This document shows, piece after piece, positions 33,960 through 46,400 of a stretch of 64,000 nt of DNA (position 1 is its first letter; each line of letters begins with the position of its first letter). The stretch covers positions 4,316,001 through 4,380,000 of the forward strand of contig OX387608.1 in assembly GCA_947568835.1 (NCBI GenBank), written 5' to 3'. Origin of the DNA: Protonemura montana. Its lineage: Eukaryota; Arthropoda; Insecta; Plecoptera; Nemouridae. The notes under the pieces are model-generated. The model searched no databases and was not told where the DNA came from. It worked only from the letters and a program-made list of their open reading frames with translations. Made by a program: the position numbers and the translations under genes.

Positions 33960-34585
33960 GTAATTATTGTGTTTAGCGACGCACTGTTTTTGGCAACAGA
34001 TCCTGATGCACTGGTCTAATGGCGTCGGTGAATGAGTGGATGATGATGATGATGATGATGATGAACCTAACCTTGCCGAAAAGAGAGGAGGGGAAACCCG
34101 GTGCCAGCACTTACCCTACTCCTGTTGAAGAGCACCAAGGGGACCACTGGCTTAACGTCCCTTCCGAAGGACTGTACAACGTGAACAACAGTATTTCTCC
34201 ACAAATCCATGCTGTCGAGAGGTTGATAAGCAAGGCGAATGAAGTTGCTGTACAAACTTTCATCCCTCCAACCTCTCTCCCGAACAGAACTGGTCATGTG
34301 TATGATGGTCATCCATCCAATACCTGACCCAGCGCAGTGTTGCTTAACTTTCATCCCTCCAACCTCTCTCCCGAACAGAACTGGTCATGTGTTTATGATG
34401 GTCACCCATCCAATGCTGACCCAGCGCAGTGTTGCTTAACTTTCATCTCTCCAACCTCTCTCCCAAACAGAACTGGTCATGTGTATGATGGTCACCCATT
34501 CAATACCTGATACAGCGCAGTGTTGCTTAACTTTCATCCCTCCAACCTCTCTCCCGAACAGAACTGGTCATGTGTATGATTGTCT
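33960..34585 (-). mobile_element. 5S-headed SINE, copy e (four tandem heads)
   Basis: Complete tail, body and four head units (ACTGG at 34289, 34380, 34472 and 34563, spacing 91/92/91). An (ATG)8-like expansion at 34039-34063 enlarges the usual ATCATCATC of the body and gives a poly-Met frame that is not a gene. Confidence 0.93.
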
Positions 34586-34877
34586 GAATGAAGGAAGTCC
34601 ATTCATGAAATCCAAGTAAATGGATTCTCAGACTTGCAGTGAATCACACTATTTTTAGCTATCGTTAAAAGCAACTCATCTTCAGTTTGTCTCACGAATG
34701 AGCTTCAAGACATGGGCGTTATTTCTCACCACAAAATAATATTTCTTAACACCTTCTTATAAAGCAATGATCATTTTGCAGCTTATCGTAATTTTTATTG
34801 AACTGGTGACAAAGTCGGACAAGATTTAAAGTACATTATTTAGAAAACGAATAAATATAGAGGGATTGGGTTTTAAA

Positions 34878-35069
34878 ATTGGGAAAGAGAGACTGAAATT
34901 GTTTGAAAAAATTATGGGAATGGAAGAAGAAAGATTGCCAAGGAAACTTTTAAGCTTGTAATATGAGAGAAGAGGGAGAGGAACACCAAGAGAAAGATGG
35001 ATACAAAAAGTACAAGCGAGGAAAGAAAGCTGGGTAGTTAAGAAAAGGCTGAAAGAATTGAATTATTAA
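34878..35069 (+). pseudogene. Non-LTR retrotransposon ORF2 C-terminal fragment
   Basis: A 64-codon stretch with one internal stop (34959-34961) encodes RLKLFEKIMGMEEERLPRK, then YERRGRGTPRERWIQKVQ. These fit the conserved C-terminal block of many LINE reverse transcriptases (the R-W-x-GHV-x-R-M-x-x-x-R-x-P and GRPRxRW motifs). The rest of the element is missing. A reversed tRNA-SINE piece follows immediately. Confidence 0.75.
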
Positions 35070-35115
35070 CAACACTTCAACCGTCTCAAAAATTGATGCC
35101 CAAACGCAAATTGGA
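35066..35115 (-). mobile_element. tRNA-derived SINE fragment
   Basis: The reverse complement of the SINE body: TTTGGGCATCAATTTTTGAG, ACGGTTGAAGTGTTGTTAAT. It abuts the LINE fragment. Confidence 0.65.
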
Positions 35116-35256
35116 GTAATTCGAGTTTGACAGGTCGTGACGTGATATAGCGTCACTAGAATCAGAGTGACTGTGAGTATTCACAGCCTCTTGGTTCTAC
35201 TCCATGGAGAACTGTCATTCTCATCAAATACACTAAAATCGTCTCAAAAAGCCAGT

Positions 35257-35415
35257 GTCCAAGTAGCTCAATGGTTCAGAGCAACACCCGCGACAGGTGG
35301 AGATCGGGGTTCGGGTCCGCGTTTGGGCATCAATTTTTGAGACGGTTATAGTGTTGTTAATAATAAAATAACCCGCGCATTGCAAGCGTTTGCAATTTAA
35401 ATAAGATTTCATCCT
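35257..35415 (+). mobile_element. tRNA-derived SINE with intact cloverleaf head
   Basis: Head 35257-35328: acceptor GTCCAAG pairs with TTTGGGC (7 pairs counting G-U), the D arm is GCTC/GAGC, the anticodon arm is CACC-CGCGACA-GGTG, and the T arm is CGGGG-TTCGGGT-CCGCG with one mismatch. Box A (TAGCTCAATGG) and box B (GGTTCGGGTCC) are present. The body follows with ATCAATTTTTGAGACGG, TAATAAAATAA and a 3' hairpin ATTGCAAGCGTTTGCAAT, then AT-rich sequence. Other pieces are at 9630, 35066 and 52412. Confidence 0.82.
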
Positions 35416-35827
35416 AAGTATGAAAGAAGTTGGTGAATGAATCGGAGTACATAGAAGAGGAAAAATGATTTTACACAACCAAGTCACGCGCCTCAAATAA
35501 AATATTTTCTACGTGTTTTAATTAATTGATGAAAAATAAAATCGCTTACAAAAATACTTCTAATTCAGCAACATCAGCCGCTTCGTGGATTCTCTCTCCT
35601 GCAGCTATGAAATTATTCATCTGGAATCTCTACTCGATTCTAGATCGTAGACCCAATTAAAAGCATGGCAACGGAAATCGTCAGGCTTCCTGAAATATTC
35701 ATCCCGTCTTGGCATCGGTCGGCCGGGGGGTAATTTAAACTCACTCTGTGGCTAGAGACTGAACCTGGTCTCTCTGAAATTACTTTACACGAGTAAAAGT
35801 TGGGAGAAATTATTCAGTCTATGGCTG

Positions 35828-36107
35828 GACAGTTTGGCGTGTTGGAAACATCGGTTATAATTAGATCACCAAAGTTAAGCTACTCTGCGCTGGGTCAGGT
35901 ATTGCATGGGTGACCATCATACACATGACCAGTTCTGTTCGGGAGTGAGGTTGGAGGGATGAAAGTTAATACAGCAACTTCACTCGCCTCGCTTATCAAC
36001 CTCTTGACAGCATGGATTTGTGGAGGAATCCTGTTGTTCGCGTTGTACCGTCCTTCGGAAGGGAGGTTAAGCCGGTGGTCCCCTTGGTCTTCGACAGGAG
36101 TAGGCTT
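35828..36107 (+). mobile_element. 5S-headed SINE, copy f (3'-truncated)
   Basis: It begins with the full 5S-type head (GGCGTGTTGGAAACATCGG, CACCAAAGTTAAGC, GGGTGACC), then CATCATACACATGACCAGTT, body to TCGACAGGAGTAGGCT, and stops. This shows the canonical order: 5S head, linker, body. A tail piece in the opposite direction (GTGTTTAACGACGCA) is at 36238-36252. Confidence 0.9.
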
Positions 36108-36252
36108 TGCAGCTTAATTTTCAAGAACGTTAAGATCATTTACGTACATTTTACGGTCCCAAAGTTGGATAATTTCAACTTTTTTAAGGTCAGAAAAGGA
36201 AATATTACAACTTGATTATCGATAGTTTTGTACTTGACGGTGTTTAACGACG

Positions 36253-38084
36253 CAATCTTACATTGATCTTATTGCTATTTGACGAAGAGTTCAGGGAGAA
36301 TAAAGGAAATACAGGCCGGAAATCGAAAAGCCTTCTCATATCACGCTATGAGAAAAAAACTAAAAAAAATGTGAAATTGTGATAATAAATCAGAAACCAA
36401 TAACACAAAATCTGAAACATTGACGTGGTCTGCACATTTTATTTCTTTGCCGCAACGTTGAGTTCTGAACGTGAAATTCGTCGCACAATTTTCTTATAAA
36501 AAATACGACCGACATCAAACCTGTGATCGTATTTCGTAAGAAACGTAGCCCACAAATAAGCGGGCGAAATAATTTCCACAAAAAAAAAAAAAAAAACGAG
36601 CCCAATTCGCGTGCGTTCGACGACAAAAAGGCGCACAGTTCGCACTCAAAATTCCAGGAACAATTTCGCCCCCCGCGGGGACACCGAGCAGGGCAATCAA
36701 GTTGGAACGTGCGCCCGCCGCGCTTTCCCGGACGAACGGACTTCCGAGAAAAGCGGCTTTTCCGGGGCGGCGATAGCACAGTCCGTGTTGGGGTCGCTAA
36801 GCCCCGAGGCTATGAAAACCACGCTGTGATGTTGCCATGTATCGAACTTATTTGTTGTCGCTTTCGTGTCGCGCGAATGTTTCAATTGTTTTTTGGCATA
36901 AATTAGCTTAACTTTGTTACAAAATCGTTTTTTTATGTGTCAAAATTAAGGGAGATATTTCATATTCTAATCAAAAAAATTGTTTATAATTACATAGCGA
37001 TATTATTTCTAGTGTTCCTTTCTATATTTTTTAATCTAAGGGCTGGATTGAGACCTTTCCTAACTCAAGTTAGCCTAACTTAACCTAACCTAACCCAACT
37101 TAACCAAGTCTCCACGAATTGCTCATTGTTCACCTTCATTGTTGCTATAGGAATCTCACTGTCATCGACGGTCACCCATCCAATCTCGTATCCAACCAAA
37201 ATGTCGCTTAACTCGTTCAAATGACCGACAATGTCATAGCATCACATGACAATGACAATTGCAGTCGTTTCTCATTGTGCGTCATTGTTCTCGGAAACTC
37301 GTCTGACAATTACACCGGCACACGCATCGTCAGCATAATAATGATGCCGATCTGCGTAGATCACGAATGCGTCATCAAATTGAGGAAGTGCTGGTAGATC
37401 GAGATGGACACTGGGTCGAAATTATACGCTGTTCGATGTCCACGAATCTACAGTTTGTTTCATGCGAGGTCACACTTTGCCGCCGCAGCGCTAGTGGTCA
37501 TAACCCAGCTGTGACATCTACAATGGTGGCCATATTGACAAATTGGAAATGTCTGTCATTTTGTTTCTTGCGTTTTGGTCGAATTTCATGTGATTTAGGA
37601 TCAGTTTAGGAAGTTAAATGGGTTTAACTTCTGATGCTACTTTATGTGGCCAATACTCGAGGTATGGGTTGGATCAACCTAACCTAACTTCTCTTTAGCA
37701 GCAAGAAATTTAGAGCACAGCTCATAAATGCAATATTAAATTTTATTTTTCAAATTCTGACATTGCAACATTAGATTTATGAACCGTACTGGTAATTTCT
37801 CACTGTGAAAGAGAAGTTAGGTTAAAAGGGGGCTATAGACTGAAAAAATCTGCTACCGATCGCACACTTTTCCAGTCTAGCTTCCTTTCCATCGCTTGCT
37901 GGTTTGAGATTTCACCATGGAAAAACAAAAAACCCTGCAAGTTAGGTTAGTTTGATCTAATCCATGTCTGGAGACATCTCAAAAGATATTGGCGACCTTT
38001 TCAAGATGATGCCAAACCCACATCCTTTTGAGGATGAAATCAAGTTACGACTTATGAAGACTAGTGATTATTACTAGTGATTAT
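36253..38084. other. Unassigned sequence with TTAGG-like and CpG-rich patches
   Basis: CpG-rich at 36650-36790. CCTAA-type repeats (insect telomere-like TTAGG) occur at 37060-37105. A reversed 5S-like relic (GGTCACCCATCCAA ... TCGCTTAAC) is at 37168-37212. The overlapping open frames at 36390-36906 have no recognised domain. Confidence 0.35.
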
Positions 38085-38305
38085 AGACCCTGATTATTTT
38101 ATTTAGATGCATCTAGGAAGCTTGAACTAAGTAATTGTTATAACTTTATGTGGTTCTTTTGTTATTGGAAAATTGTCAGGACTGCTCTTACCCTTGAAGA
38201 AGTAACTAGTATATAAGTTACGAAACGTCGGGAAATTTAGTAGCCCTTTACTTAGCATTCAAAACCCATTTCAAATAGTTTTTCTAAAAACTAGTTGCAG
38301 CGCTT
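38085..38305 (+). mobile_element. Half copy of the palindromic element
   Basis: Nearly co-linear with 54424-54623: GATGCATCTAGGAAGCTTGA, GTAATTGTTATAA, TATGTGGTTCTTTT, then TTGAAGAAGTAACTAGTATA, GTTACGAAACGTCGGG and CATTTCAAATAGTTTTTC. The conserved core C is T here. Confidence 0.75.
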
Positions 38306-38936
38306 CATTCAAGCAATGGACTGTACCTATGTAACGTACAGCGAATGACGACGATCCCGACTCTTCTGTTATTAAAGTTAAATCATTATTAAAATCTCAC
38401 TCTGATGCTACTTTATGTGGTCAATTCCATGCAGTAAATTCATATGAGTCTGTGTGTTCATACGGATACCGGGAAATTTATGTTTAGGTGGTGTTTGGTA
38501 ACAATTGCTCTATTTTGCATAAAACACATCGCAGTTATGCATCAGATGTGCTCGTACCAGGCACCTGGAATTATGTTACACTGTCGTGTTTATGTACTGC
38601 ACGTGTATTACTTGCGTCGAAAGTAATTAGTGTTTTGCATTTTGTTAATTTTTTTTTCTTTTCTGATAAGATTCCGGGGAACTTGGTGCGATTTGCAAGT
38701 TCCTAGAAGAGGCGGTCGATTCGTTTGGTGGACACGGCGCCTCCACCGCTGGGAGATTTGCAAGTTAAGCGGCGTCTAGTTTTAGAATGGTGGATGTCAT
38801 GGCCGAATGGTTTAGATGGTTCCGAAGCAGAGTTGTTTTTCCGGTCGCTTTTTTATTTTCATACTAATATAGGTAGGTACATATTCGATTTTCTAATTTT
38901 TTTGATACATTTTAGGGTTATGGGGTTATTGATTAT

Positions 38937-39105
38937 TGTATTAAACGAAGGACTGTTTTGACAACGATCTCTATGGCACTGGTCTAATGGCGTTGGTGAA
39001 TGAGTGGATGATGATGAAGATGATGATGAAACTAACCGAGCCTAGAAGGGAGGAAAGGAAACCCAGTGCTGGCACGAAGCCTACTCCTGTCGAATAGCAC
39101 CAATG
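38937..39105 (-). mobile_element. 5S-headed SINE, copy g1 (head missing)
   Basis: A minus-strand tail (AAACGAAGGACTGTTTTGAC) and distal body to TCCTGTCGAATAGCACC. It stops where the next SINE copy begins in the opposite direction. Confidence 0.85.
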
Positions 39106-39107
39106 GG

Positions 39108-39425
39108 GACATCCGTCCTAGTAAGATCAACGAAGTTAAGCAACACTACGCTGTGCCAGATATTGGATGGGTGACCACCAAACGGTTTGGCATCATATTT
39201 TAGATTTGTGGAGAAATCCCGAGGAAAAAGGGACGTTAAGCCGGTGATCTCTTTAGTTCTCTTCAACATAAGTAGGCTACGTGCCGGTACCGGGTTTTTC
39301 TCCTTCCCTTCTAAGCTAGGTTAGGTACATCATCAGCCTTTACATCATCCACTCATTTTCAGACATCATTAGATTACGATGACACAGGGCCCGTTGTCAA
39401 AACAGAGCGTCGTTAAACACAACAA
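39108..39425 (+). mobile_element. 5S-headed SINE, copy g2
   Basis: 5S head (AAGTTAAGCAACACTACGCT, ATGGGTGACCACCAAACGG), a shortened body with AAAGGGACGTTAAGCCGG, and the tail AACAGAGCGTCGTTAAACAC. It forms a head-to-head inverted pair with copy g1. Confidence 0.88.
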
Positions 39426-39957
39426 AAAAATCAGCATTAACAGGGCACTAGCAGAAGTCAACTTTAAACCTGTGGTTTAATGAAGAATTTTGGAGTACTG
39501 TGCCAAGAAGTTGTGGTTTAGTGCAACTGATATAGCAGCGATAATCAAGTGGTTGGGACCTTCTAGCAGCGATTGCCACGCAGTCCTTGTTCTGAAGCAA
39601 CGTACAATCTGACGAAGATATGTTCTTTGAAAGTTTCCATTAAATATCATACTTTCCGTGAGACTCAAAAAGGTAATGCCGAACGAGTACAAGTCTAATC
39701 TTTCCTATTTTGAACCATAGTGCGTAGTAGTCGAAGAATGGATGTAATGGCGGCTATATTATATTCCCTGCAAATTCTAGTTTTACAAATTCCTAACTTA
39801 TCGGTTATATTTGAACTGATAGGCTATGTTCGGTTGGCATCTCAAAGATCTGTGAGGCGAAGAAATAATTTGTTTCTGATGATTAAAGGTATCTGAGTTT
39901 TTACATTTGTAAATTAAACATTTCGTTGAATATTTTTAGATCTAAGTTAGATTTAAG
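39426..39957. other. Unassigned sequence
   Basis: A 71-codon minus frame (39477-39692) has no recognisable domain. No supported gene. Confidence 0.3.
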
Positions 39958-40792
39958 CATCTTCATGGCTACCAAACGTTGAATCTACCACCTCCTATGC
40001 TAGGCCATGATATACCCGTGGTAACATAAGATAGCAGAATTGAGAAGCTCTGTCAGGCGATCTCAGCATCTCCATGGCTACCAAACGTTGAATCTACCAT
40101 TGAACCTCCTATGCTAGGCCATGATATATCCGTGGTAACATAAGATAGCAGAATTGAGAAGCTCTGTCAGGCGATCTCAGCATCTCCATGGCTACCAAAC
40201 GTTGAATCTACCATTGAACCTCCTATGCTAGGCCATGATATACCCGTGGTAACATAAGATAGCAGAATTGAGAAGCTCTGTCAGACGATCTCAGTATCTC
40301 CATGGCTACCAAACGTTGAATCTACCATTGCACCTCCTATGCTAGGCCATGATATACCCGTGGTAACATAAGATAGCAGAATTGAGAAGCTCTGTCAGGC
40401 GATCTCAGCATCTCCATGGCTACCAAACGTTGAATCTACCATTGAACCTCCTATGCTAGGCCATGATATACCCGTGGTAACATAAGATAGCAGAATTGAG
40501 AAGCTCTGTCAGACGATCTCAGTATCTCCATGGCTACCAAAAGTTGAATCTACCATTGAACCTCCTATGCTAGACCATGATATACCCGTGGTAACATAAG
40601 ATAGCAGAATTGAGAAGCTCTGTTAGGCGATCTCAGTATCTCCATGGCTACCAAACGTTGAATCTACCATTGAACCTCCTATGCTAGGCCATGATATACC
40701 CGTGGTAACATAAGATAGCAGAATTGAGAAGCTCTGTCAGGCGATCTCAGCATCTGTACGGCTGCCAAAAGTAGAATCTACCATCGAATCTC
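39958..40792 (+). repeat. 114-bp satellite array, locus 2 (about 7 copies)
   Basis: Same monomer and orientation as 1-716, with about seven tandem units. The first unit lacks a short ATTGAAC segment and the last decays after CATCTGTACGGCTG. Some variants (CAGACGATCTCAGTATC) recur in alternate units. Confidence 0.96.
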
Positions 40793-43700
40793 ATTTGCTT
40801 GAAGATTTTTTTGTTTCAAAGTTGGCAACGTAAATGACCTTCTTCGCAAAATTGGAGTGTGGATGCAGTTGCAAAGTGCAGGCAGTAAAGTAAGACATTT
40901 CTAGCAAATGTTCACTGCAATCCCTTGTTTAAGACAAGCGATTTCAATGCACGGCGTGTTTTTGGGGGGGAATTCCCAGAGGAAGAAAAGTGCATCAGGT
41001 TCGTCCCGTGACATACATGCACTTATAGATAACGTTTAGATTGATTTTAAACACAAAGTTTCGAAATGTTCTGCATCCAAACAAGAAGATCGACGTAATA
41101 AAATGGATTTTATTGATATTTACTGCTATTTTTTTAATGATTTTGAAGAAATTTGGCAAATAAAGAAGGTTGCTCTTTCGGAGACATTTCTTTTCGCGCA
41201 GCTCGGCGCTCACTAAATATTTCCTTCATTCGACGTCGCATTACGGACAAACCCGACGGCTTACTCGTGTGTAATAACATTGCTATTGCAGACTTGGCTG
41301 CCTGCTTTTCGACCAAATAAGGATTTCACGTGGAAAGAACTAGAAATGAGAACCTGCTCTCGAGACTTTAAGATGCATTGTTCTTCATGCCCGACTCTTT
41401 TCTCGGCTGCCTTTTGCAGTTCGACAAAGAATAATGCAACAACGCTGCGATCCACGCATACACACACACATTCTTAAATCTGGTTTCCCGTCGCGGTGTT
41501 GTGGTAATAGCTAGGTATGTACCTGAACGATGGGTAGTTTCCTTTTCAATGTTGAATGCGTACGATGATATCGTGATGCCCGTTGAAAAACAATAAAGCT
41601 GTTTCGTTTATTTTGTTTTGTTTCGGTTCTTTGTTTCTCTCTTGGATATCGGTTGGTAAATATATATAGAGAGAGAAAATGGTCGCTACAGGACTTAAAG
41701 CTAAAAAAGAATTGCACTTAAAAACTGTTTTAACTTTTCGAATCTTGGGAAACTATCAGCTTGCAGTGAAGTTTGAAAAACGGAATTGTTCTGTGCTGAA
41801 AGGTAAAGAGAATAATGATTTTTTTTTTTTACTTTTGAATTAGGAATCAAAGTTTGTTTCATTACTTTTGTACATAGCAACTATTTTTTAAAATAAGTAT
41901 GTAATTGCTTTTAGCTAGAATTTTCATGTTTGTTCGTTGATTATTCAGATCGCTAGTCGCAAACTATCTTCCTATATTTAGGTATAAAACCAATGATCTA
42001 AAGAGTAATAAATTCCCAGCACCAGGCCACCTTATTTTGGGCATGTTCAACGGCAAATTGAAATCACCTTTTATCCACGCTACCACATCGCAACGCCCAC
42101 TCAGCACCACGAACCACGTCGCAGATAAGAGCATCGACATCACCCACCGCTGGCATCATCACCCACCCACTGCCGAGAGCGTGATTCACAAACTCAAACG
42201 ACCTGTTTGCATGCAATCAAAACACTTTTATTTGCAACGCTTTTATACCCTCAGCGCCGTACGATCCTAATAATTTATTAGATGTATCAAAGATCAACTT
42301 TTCCGTTCGGCCATGTTGCAATTTAATTTTAAAAGCTTTGTACCTGCTAGGTGCGGAACCGTGTGAAAAATCTAAAACCATGATCAAAGTTTTTTTTTTT
42401 TGCTCTTACCTGGTTTCTTTACGGTTTGTGAAAAATCAGGCAATTACTTTTTAGAAAAGAGTCATTTGTCGGACGTGATTGTTGCACACTTTAATAAAGC
42501 CATTTATCCTAATTACAGTCCTCTCAGCTTCTCTATCAATTGGATTTTTTTCAATCCAAGCAAACTAATATGAAAGACAGGCACAAAGAAATATTGGAGC
42601 CATTTTTTTTAGTTTCTTTCAGCTAATTTTAGATTTAATTTTGGCAACTACAATCAAATCAAGCAATTTCCGGCACAGATCTGAATAAAAAATGTGTGAT
42701 TGTGTGTAATTTGTTAATCCCTTGTTGGTATTTTACTACAGACGTTGCCTAATTGATGAAACAATTCGTGCACGACGGTAGCCAATCAAAGCTCAACGCC
42801 AACTCGTAGCTGCCAATCAACTCGCTGTTTCCAGGAGTTCTATCCGCCAAAAGTCAAGGCTATCATTGACCAATAATTTGAGGCATGCAATCAATAAGTC
42901 CAGACAAGAAGCACGATAGGCTATCACAATTCTGATATCGAAACTACCTAATTATGTGAGCCCACCCTTGGTCAATCAAGAAAAAATAGCAATCACATTA
43001 GTTCCGTTGAAAATAAACCTGCCTAAAATGTCAAGTTGGTTGGCTTGGAGAGACCCACAGCCCCACAGTTCGACCAAAATGTGGAATCCACAGATGAAAT
43101 ATATCTCTATTATATGATTTTTAATCAATGATTGCATTGATTGATCGCCTTCAATCATTTCCCTTTTAGGTTATGTTAGCTTCAACGCCACGAGTACTAC
43201 CAAAGGTTAGGGTATCTAAAAGTAGTACAACTGCATATCATCGGCAATCGATTTCAAAGGAAATCATCGAGCACCATCATCAAAAACACTCCGTCGCATC
43301 AAATTACCCGCGTCTCAACAACAGTGCGTCGTTAAACACAATAAATCCGTGCGTGATGACCGACCACGAAGACGTTGCAACCTCGCAGAGGTTTTGAGGA
43401 TGCATTCCTGGCTGTTCATGGTCGAGCTGGCCTAGCGATTGGTCATGCCGTATATCGGAGTATACTACGACGGGTCGTGGCATGCCACGATTCCTGTCGG
43501 CCGATCACAGCAGCGTATTTGTACGCTACGTTACTACCAGACCGTTCCGTAGTAAAACCCCGTGCTCTGTGCTAGATGGTCTGCGTAGAGTGGTTTACCA
43601 TTTGCAGCATGACTCGAGGCACGCCCACCTTCGGTTCAACTTCTACTTCTACATTACCCGGGCATGTGTACGTGCTTTCATTCTCTGGTTCTCTATTTAT

Positions 43701-46263
43701 TTGAGCACAGAGGGGATTAATTGTACAAATCGACGGGCGTTTTGCTGTTAATTCAGAGCTCTGAATTAGGAACACCGGCGTAATAGCACTTTTCTTGGAA
43801 CATTAAACCTAAGCTCCTTTTGATGCAGTATTGCAGTTAGGCTGTTTTACTAAATGTACCGGTTTAGGAGCTAACAATTGTTTGTTTTCAAAGAAAATCG
43901 TTTAAAAATTACTTCAAGAATAAGGGTGTTATGTAATAGAATATTTGGGAAGGTAGCGGCCATTAGGTAATCGTGTGGACATTTTTTTAATCAACCCTAT
44001 ATGGTTTCTAGACGCGACCAACTTACTTCACGCTGACCCACATCGATAAGCTAACAACGCTCATCCATCAACGATAAAGAGCGTTCGCAAAGCCTCTAGC
44101 ATCTTATAATTGTATCTTTTCTATATCTTTTCTCTGATGGCTCAACCACAGTCCTTTTCGCGGTTATTTTCGTTTAAATTGCAACAAAAAATTGCGTCCT
44201 TCGAATTTTATCTCTATTTTTCCCCGTTTTATCAACAACCCTCCATATGAAGAAACTCTAAAGGACCCCAGAAAACCACTCTAACGCCCCATCCAATCCC
44301 CAATAACGTATTCAATATCTGACCAAACTATACAAGAATGCACTTCTCGCCTGATCACCCACTCGATCCGCTATGACGCCGGTCTCGTCATGGCTCACGC
44401 ATTGTGTACGCATTGTGTACGCATCATTGTGTGTAGCCCCCAACCCCCACATGCGTTACACCTGACTCCCCCGTCCCGTTCACGGCACTACGTGTACCCA
44501 TGGCTCGACGTAGTAAGAGACCCTTCCAGTCGATAGAGAACTTCGGTAATCACCTCTGCATTGTGTTGGAGGTCCGGACAGGTATAGAAGAACCTTACAG
44601 AACCACTCTAACACGATCTTATAGTCTGTTTGGGAACACGAATACATGACATAGTCTGCACTACAGTCGGTTGCAGAGTTAGGGCACAAAAAGGCGCTAC
44701 AATATAAAATCTACAATTAATTTTACCCTGAGAAGGATATGGCGCTTGCTTTTTCTAAACGCCCTTGCAGAAATGGACAATAGGAATGGTTCTTGTCATT
44801 TAATTTATTTGGTGGTACATGAGACTAGGTATATTTCGGGGCAAAATGGTCGAACAAATGATTTTACTCTAATTTTGATGAGAGAATACCTCGATTTGGG
44901 TCAATCATGTCAAGGTATTGGGTAGTGACCAATTTGATAAAAATACTTTTTTAAATACAATTTCTAGTCGACCGGCCAAATGGAACGACGAAAAACAAAC
45001 AGCGACACGGAAATCTAGTCGATACATTCTGAACGGAATGTCGTCTCTGGCACTGCTCATCTTTTGGTTACTTATCTCCTTGTTTTTGAGTTTAGTAAAT
45101 CCAAAGTTTGCTCTACGGATTATACGGGCTCAGATTTGAATTAACTTGTTGTCAAAACTATATGACAGCGCTGGCTCGTTTCGAAGCGCCAAGCTTTTGA
45201 CTGATTTTATGTAACACAAATCGAATCCACGGCCAACTTCTCGTTTCGAGGAGGCAACCGAACTACTCTCATATAAACCAAATTAAAAGCACAGCTCAGC
45301 ATTTGTATGTAGAAAACTAGTTCCAACTTTGGGATAAGAAGCTAAAGAAAATAGGTGCTACCAACGTTTGCTTCGGTAATCCAAACGCTAACTCTACTAA
45401 AACATCAAAAGTCGTATTTTCTAAACATGCAATCGCTAATTACTTTTCCAGTTTCGAGCTAAAAACTTCACATTTGCAAGAAGTGGGAAAGTGGGCAAAG
45501 GGGGGTAGTTGGTCCCCTCCAGTCGCCAGTGAATATCACTTGTCTAGGAGCATCGCAGTGATTGACTACCACAAAAGAGCCAAAAGAATCTTTCTTAGAA
45601 GCTAGCACGGTTCTTTCAATACGATGATGGTGGTGGGGGAAAGGTCTTGGCCGAAGGGGTTTGCGTGTTTTATTCAATGGGCCTTTTTTCTCTGAAATAT
45701 TATAATAGCATCCACTGTTCGGGCCGAAAGTGATTTTCTGTTTTCTTTCCTGAGAAAATGTTGGGCTAGGGTTTAGAGGGCTGTTTTTTTTTTTAAGATG
45801 GGTTATGATTTCTCAACGTCGTCGTGCGGGTTATTTTCTCGGGGGTCGCCCGTTCCACGAGAGATTCAAAGGTCATCATTGCTCAAAAAGTGGGCATGAC
45901 TTCTGTTATTCCTGTTCAGTTTTTGGGACATGCTTTTCATGATTGGCTTCTTTCCAAAATGAACTCATACGTTCCTCGGCTTCATTTGTAAATGTAATAA
46001 AAAACTGAAATTACGTTACGTTATGTACTATCATTTGATTCCATCGATTTATAAAGAATATGATCAAGGTACCTCATCACGTCCATTCTGACAGGACATG
46101 AGCTGCCATAGCAAAAATAAAAAATCGACACTCAATCCCAAAACCCAAAAGACAAACCTCGTGTTCGTTGTGACTACAGACACTTAATCATCAACTATAA
46201 CCCCTCTCTCACTTCTGCTAAGTTATTCATCTTTTCCTCGGCCCATTTCGCTCCGGTCGCATC
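40793..46263. other. Long unassigned stretch
   Basis: No gene is supported. Noted items: a CA run at 41460-41472, a donor-like CAG/GTAAGA on minus at about 42409, a SINE tail fragment (CAGTGCGTCGTTAAACAC) at 43322-43340, and three near-copies of CGCATTGTGTA at 44399-44433. Confidence 0.3.
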
Positions 46264-46269
46264 ACTTAC

Positions 46270-46400
46270 CTCGGAATAACGCGTCGCAGAACGCAGCTTC
46301 TCTCTCGCACTGCAGGCGTCTAAACGCCTCTCTCTCGCCTGACAGATCTGTTATTGTTGAGCCGGATCCTCACTGCAATTAATTCATCCGATACGATGTG
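46270..46400 (-). promoter_or_regulatory. Possible minus-strand first exon with strong donor
   Basis: On the minus strand, TTATTCCGAG/GTAAGTG gives a near-perfect donor at 46270/46269. It is preceded by a CpG-richer stretch with CTCTCTCGC repeats and CAGT initiator-like motifs near 46.31-46.38 kb. No long open frame leads into the donor, so a noncoding first exon is the simplest reading. It could serve the Ataxin-1 gene or another minus-strand gene; this is inference only. Confidence 0.3.
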
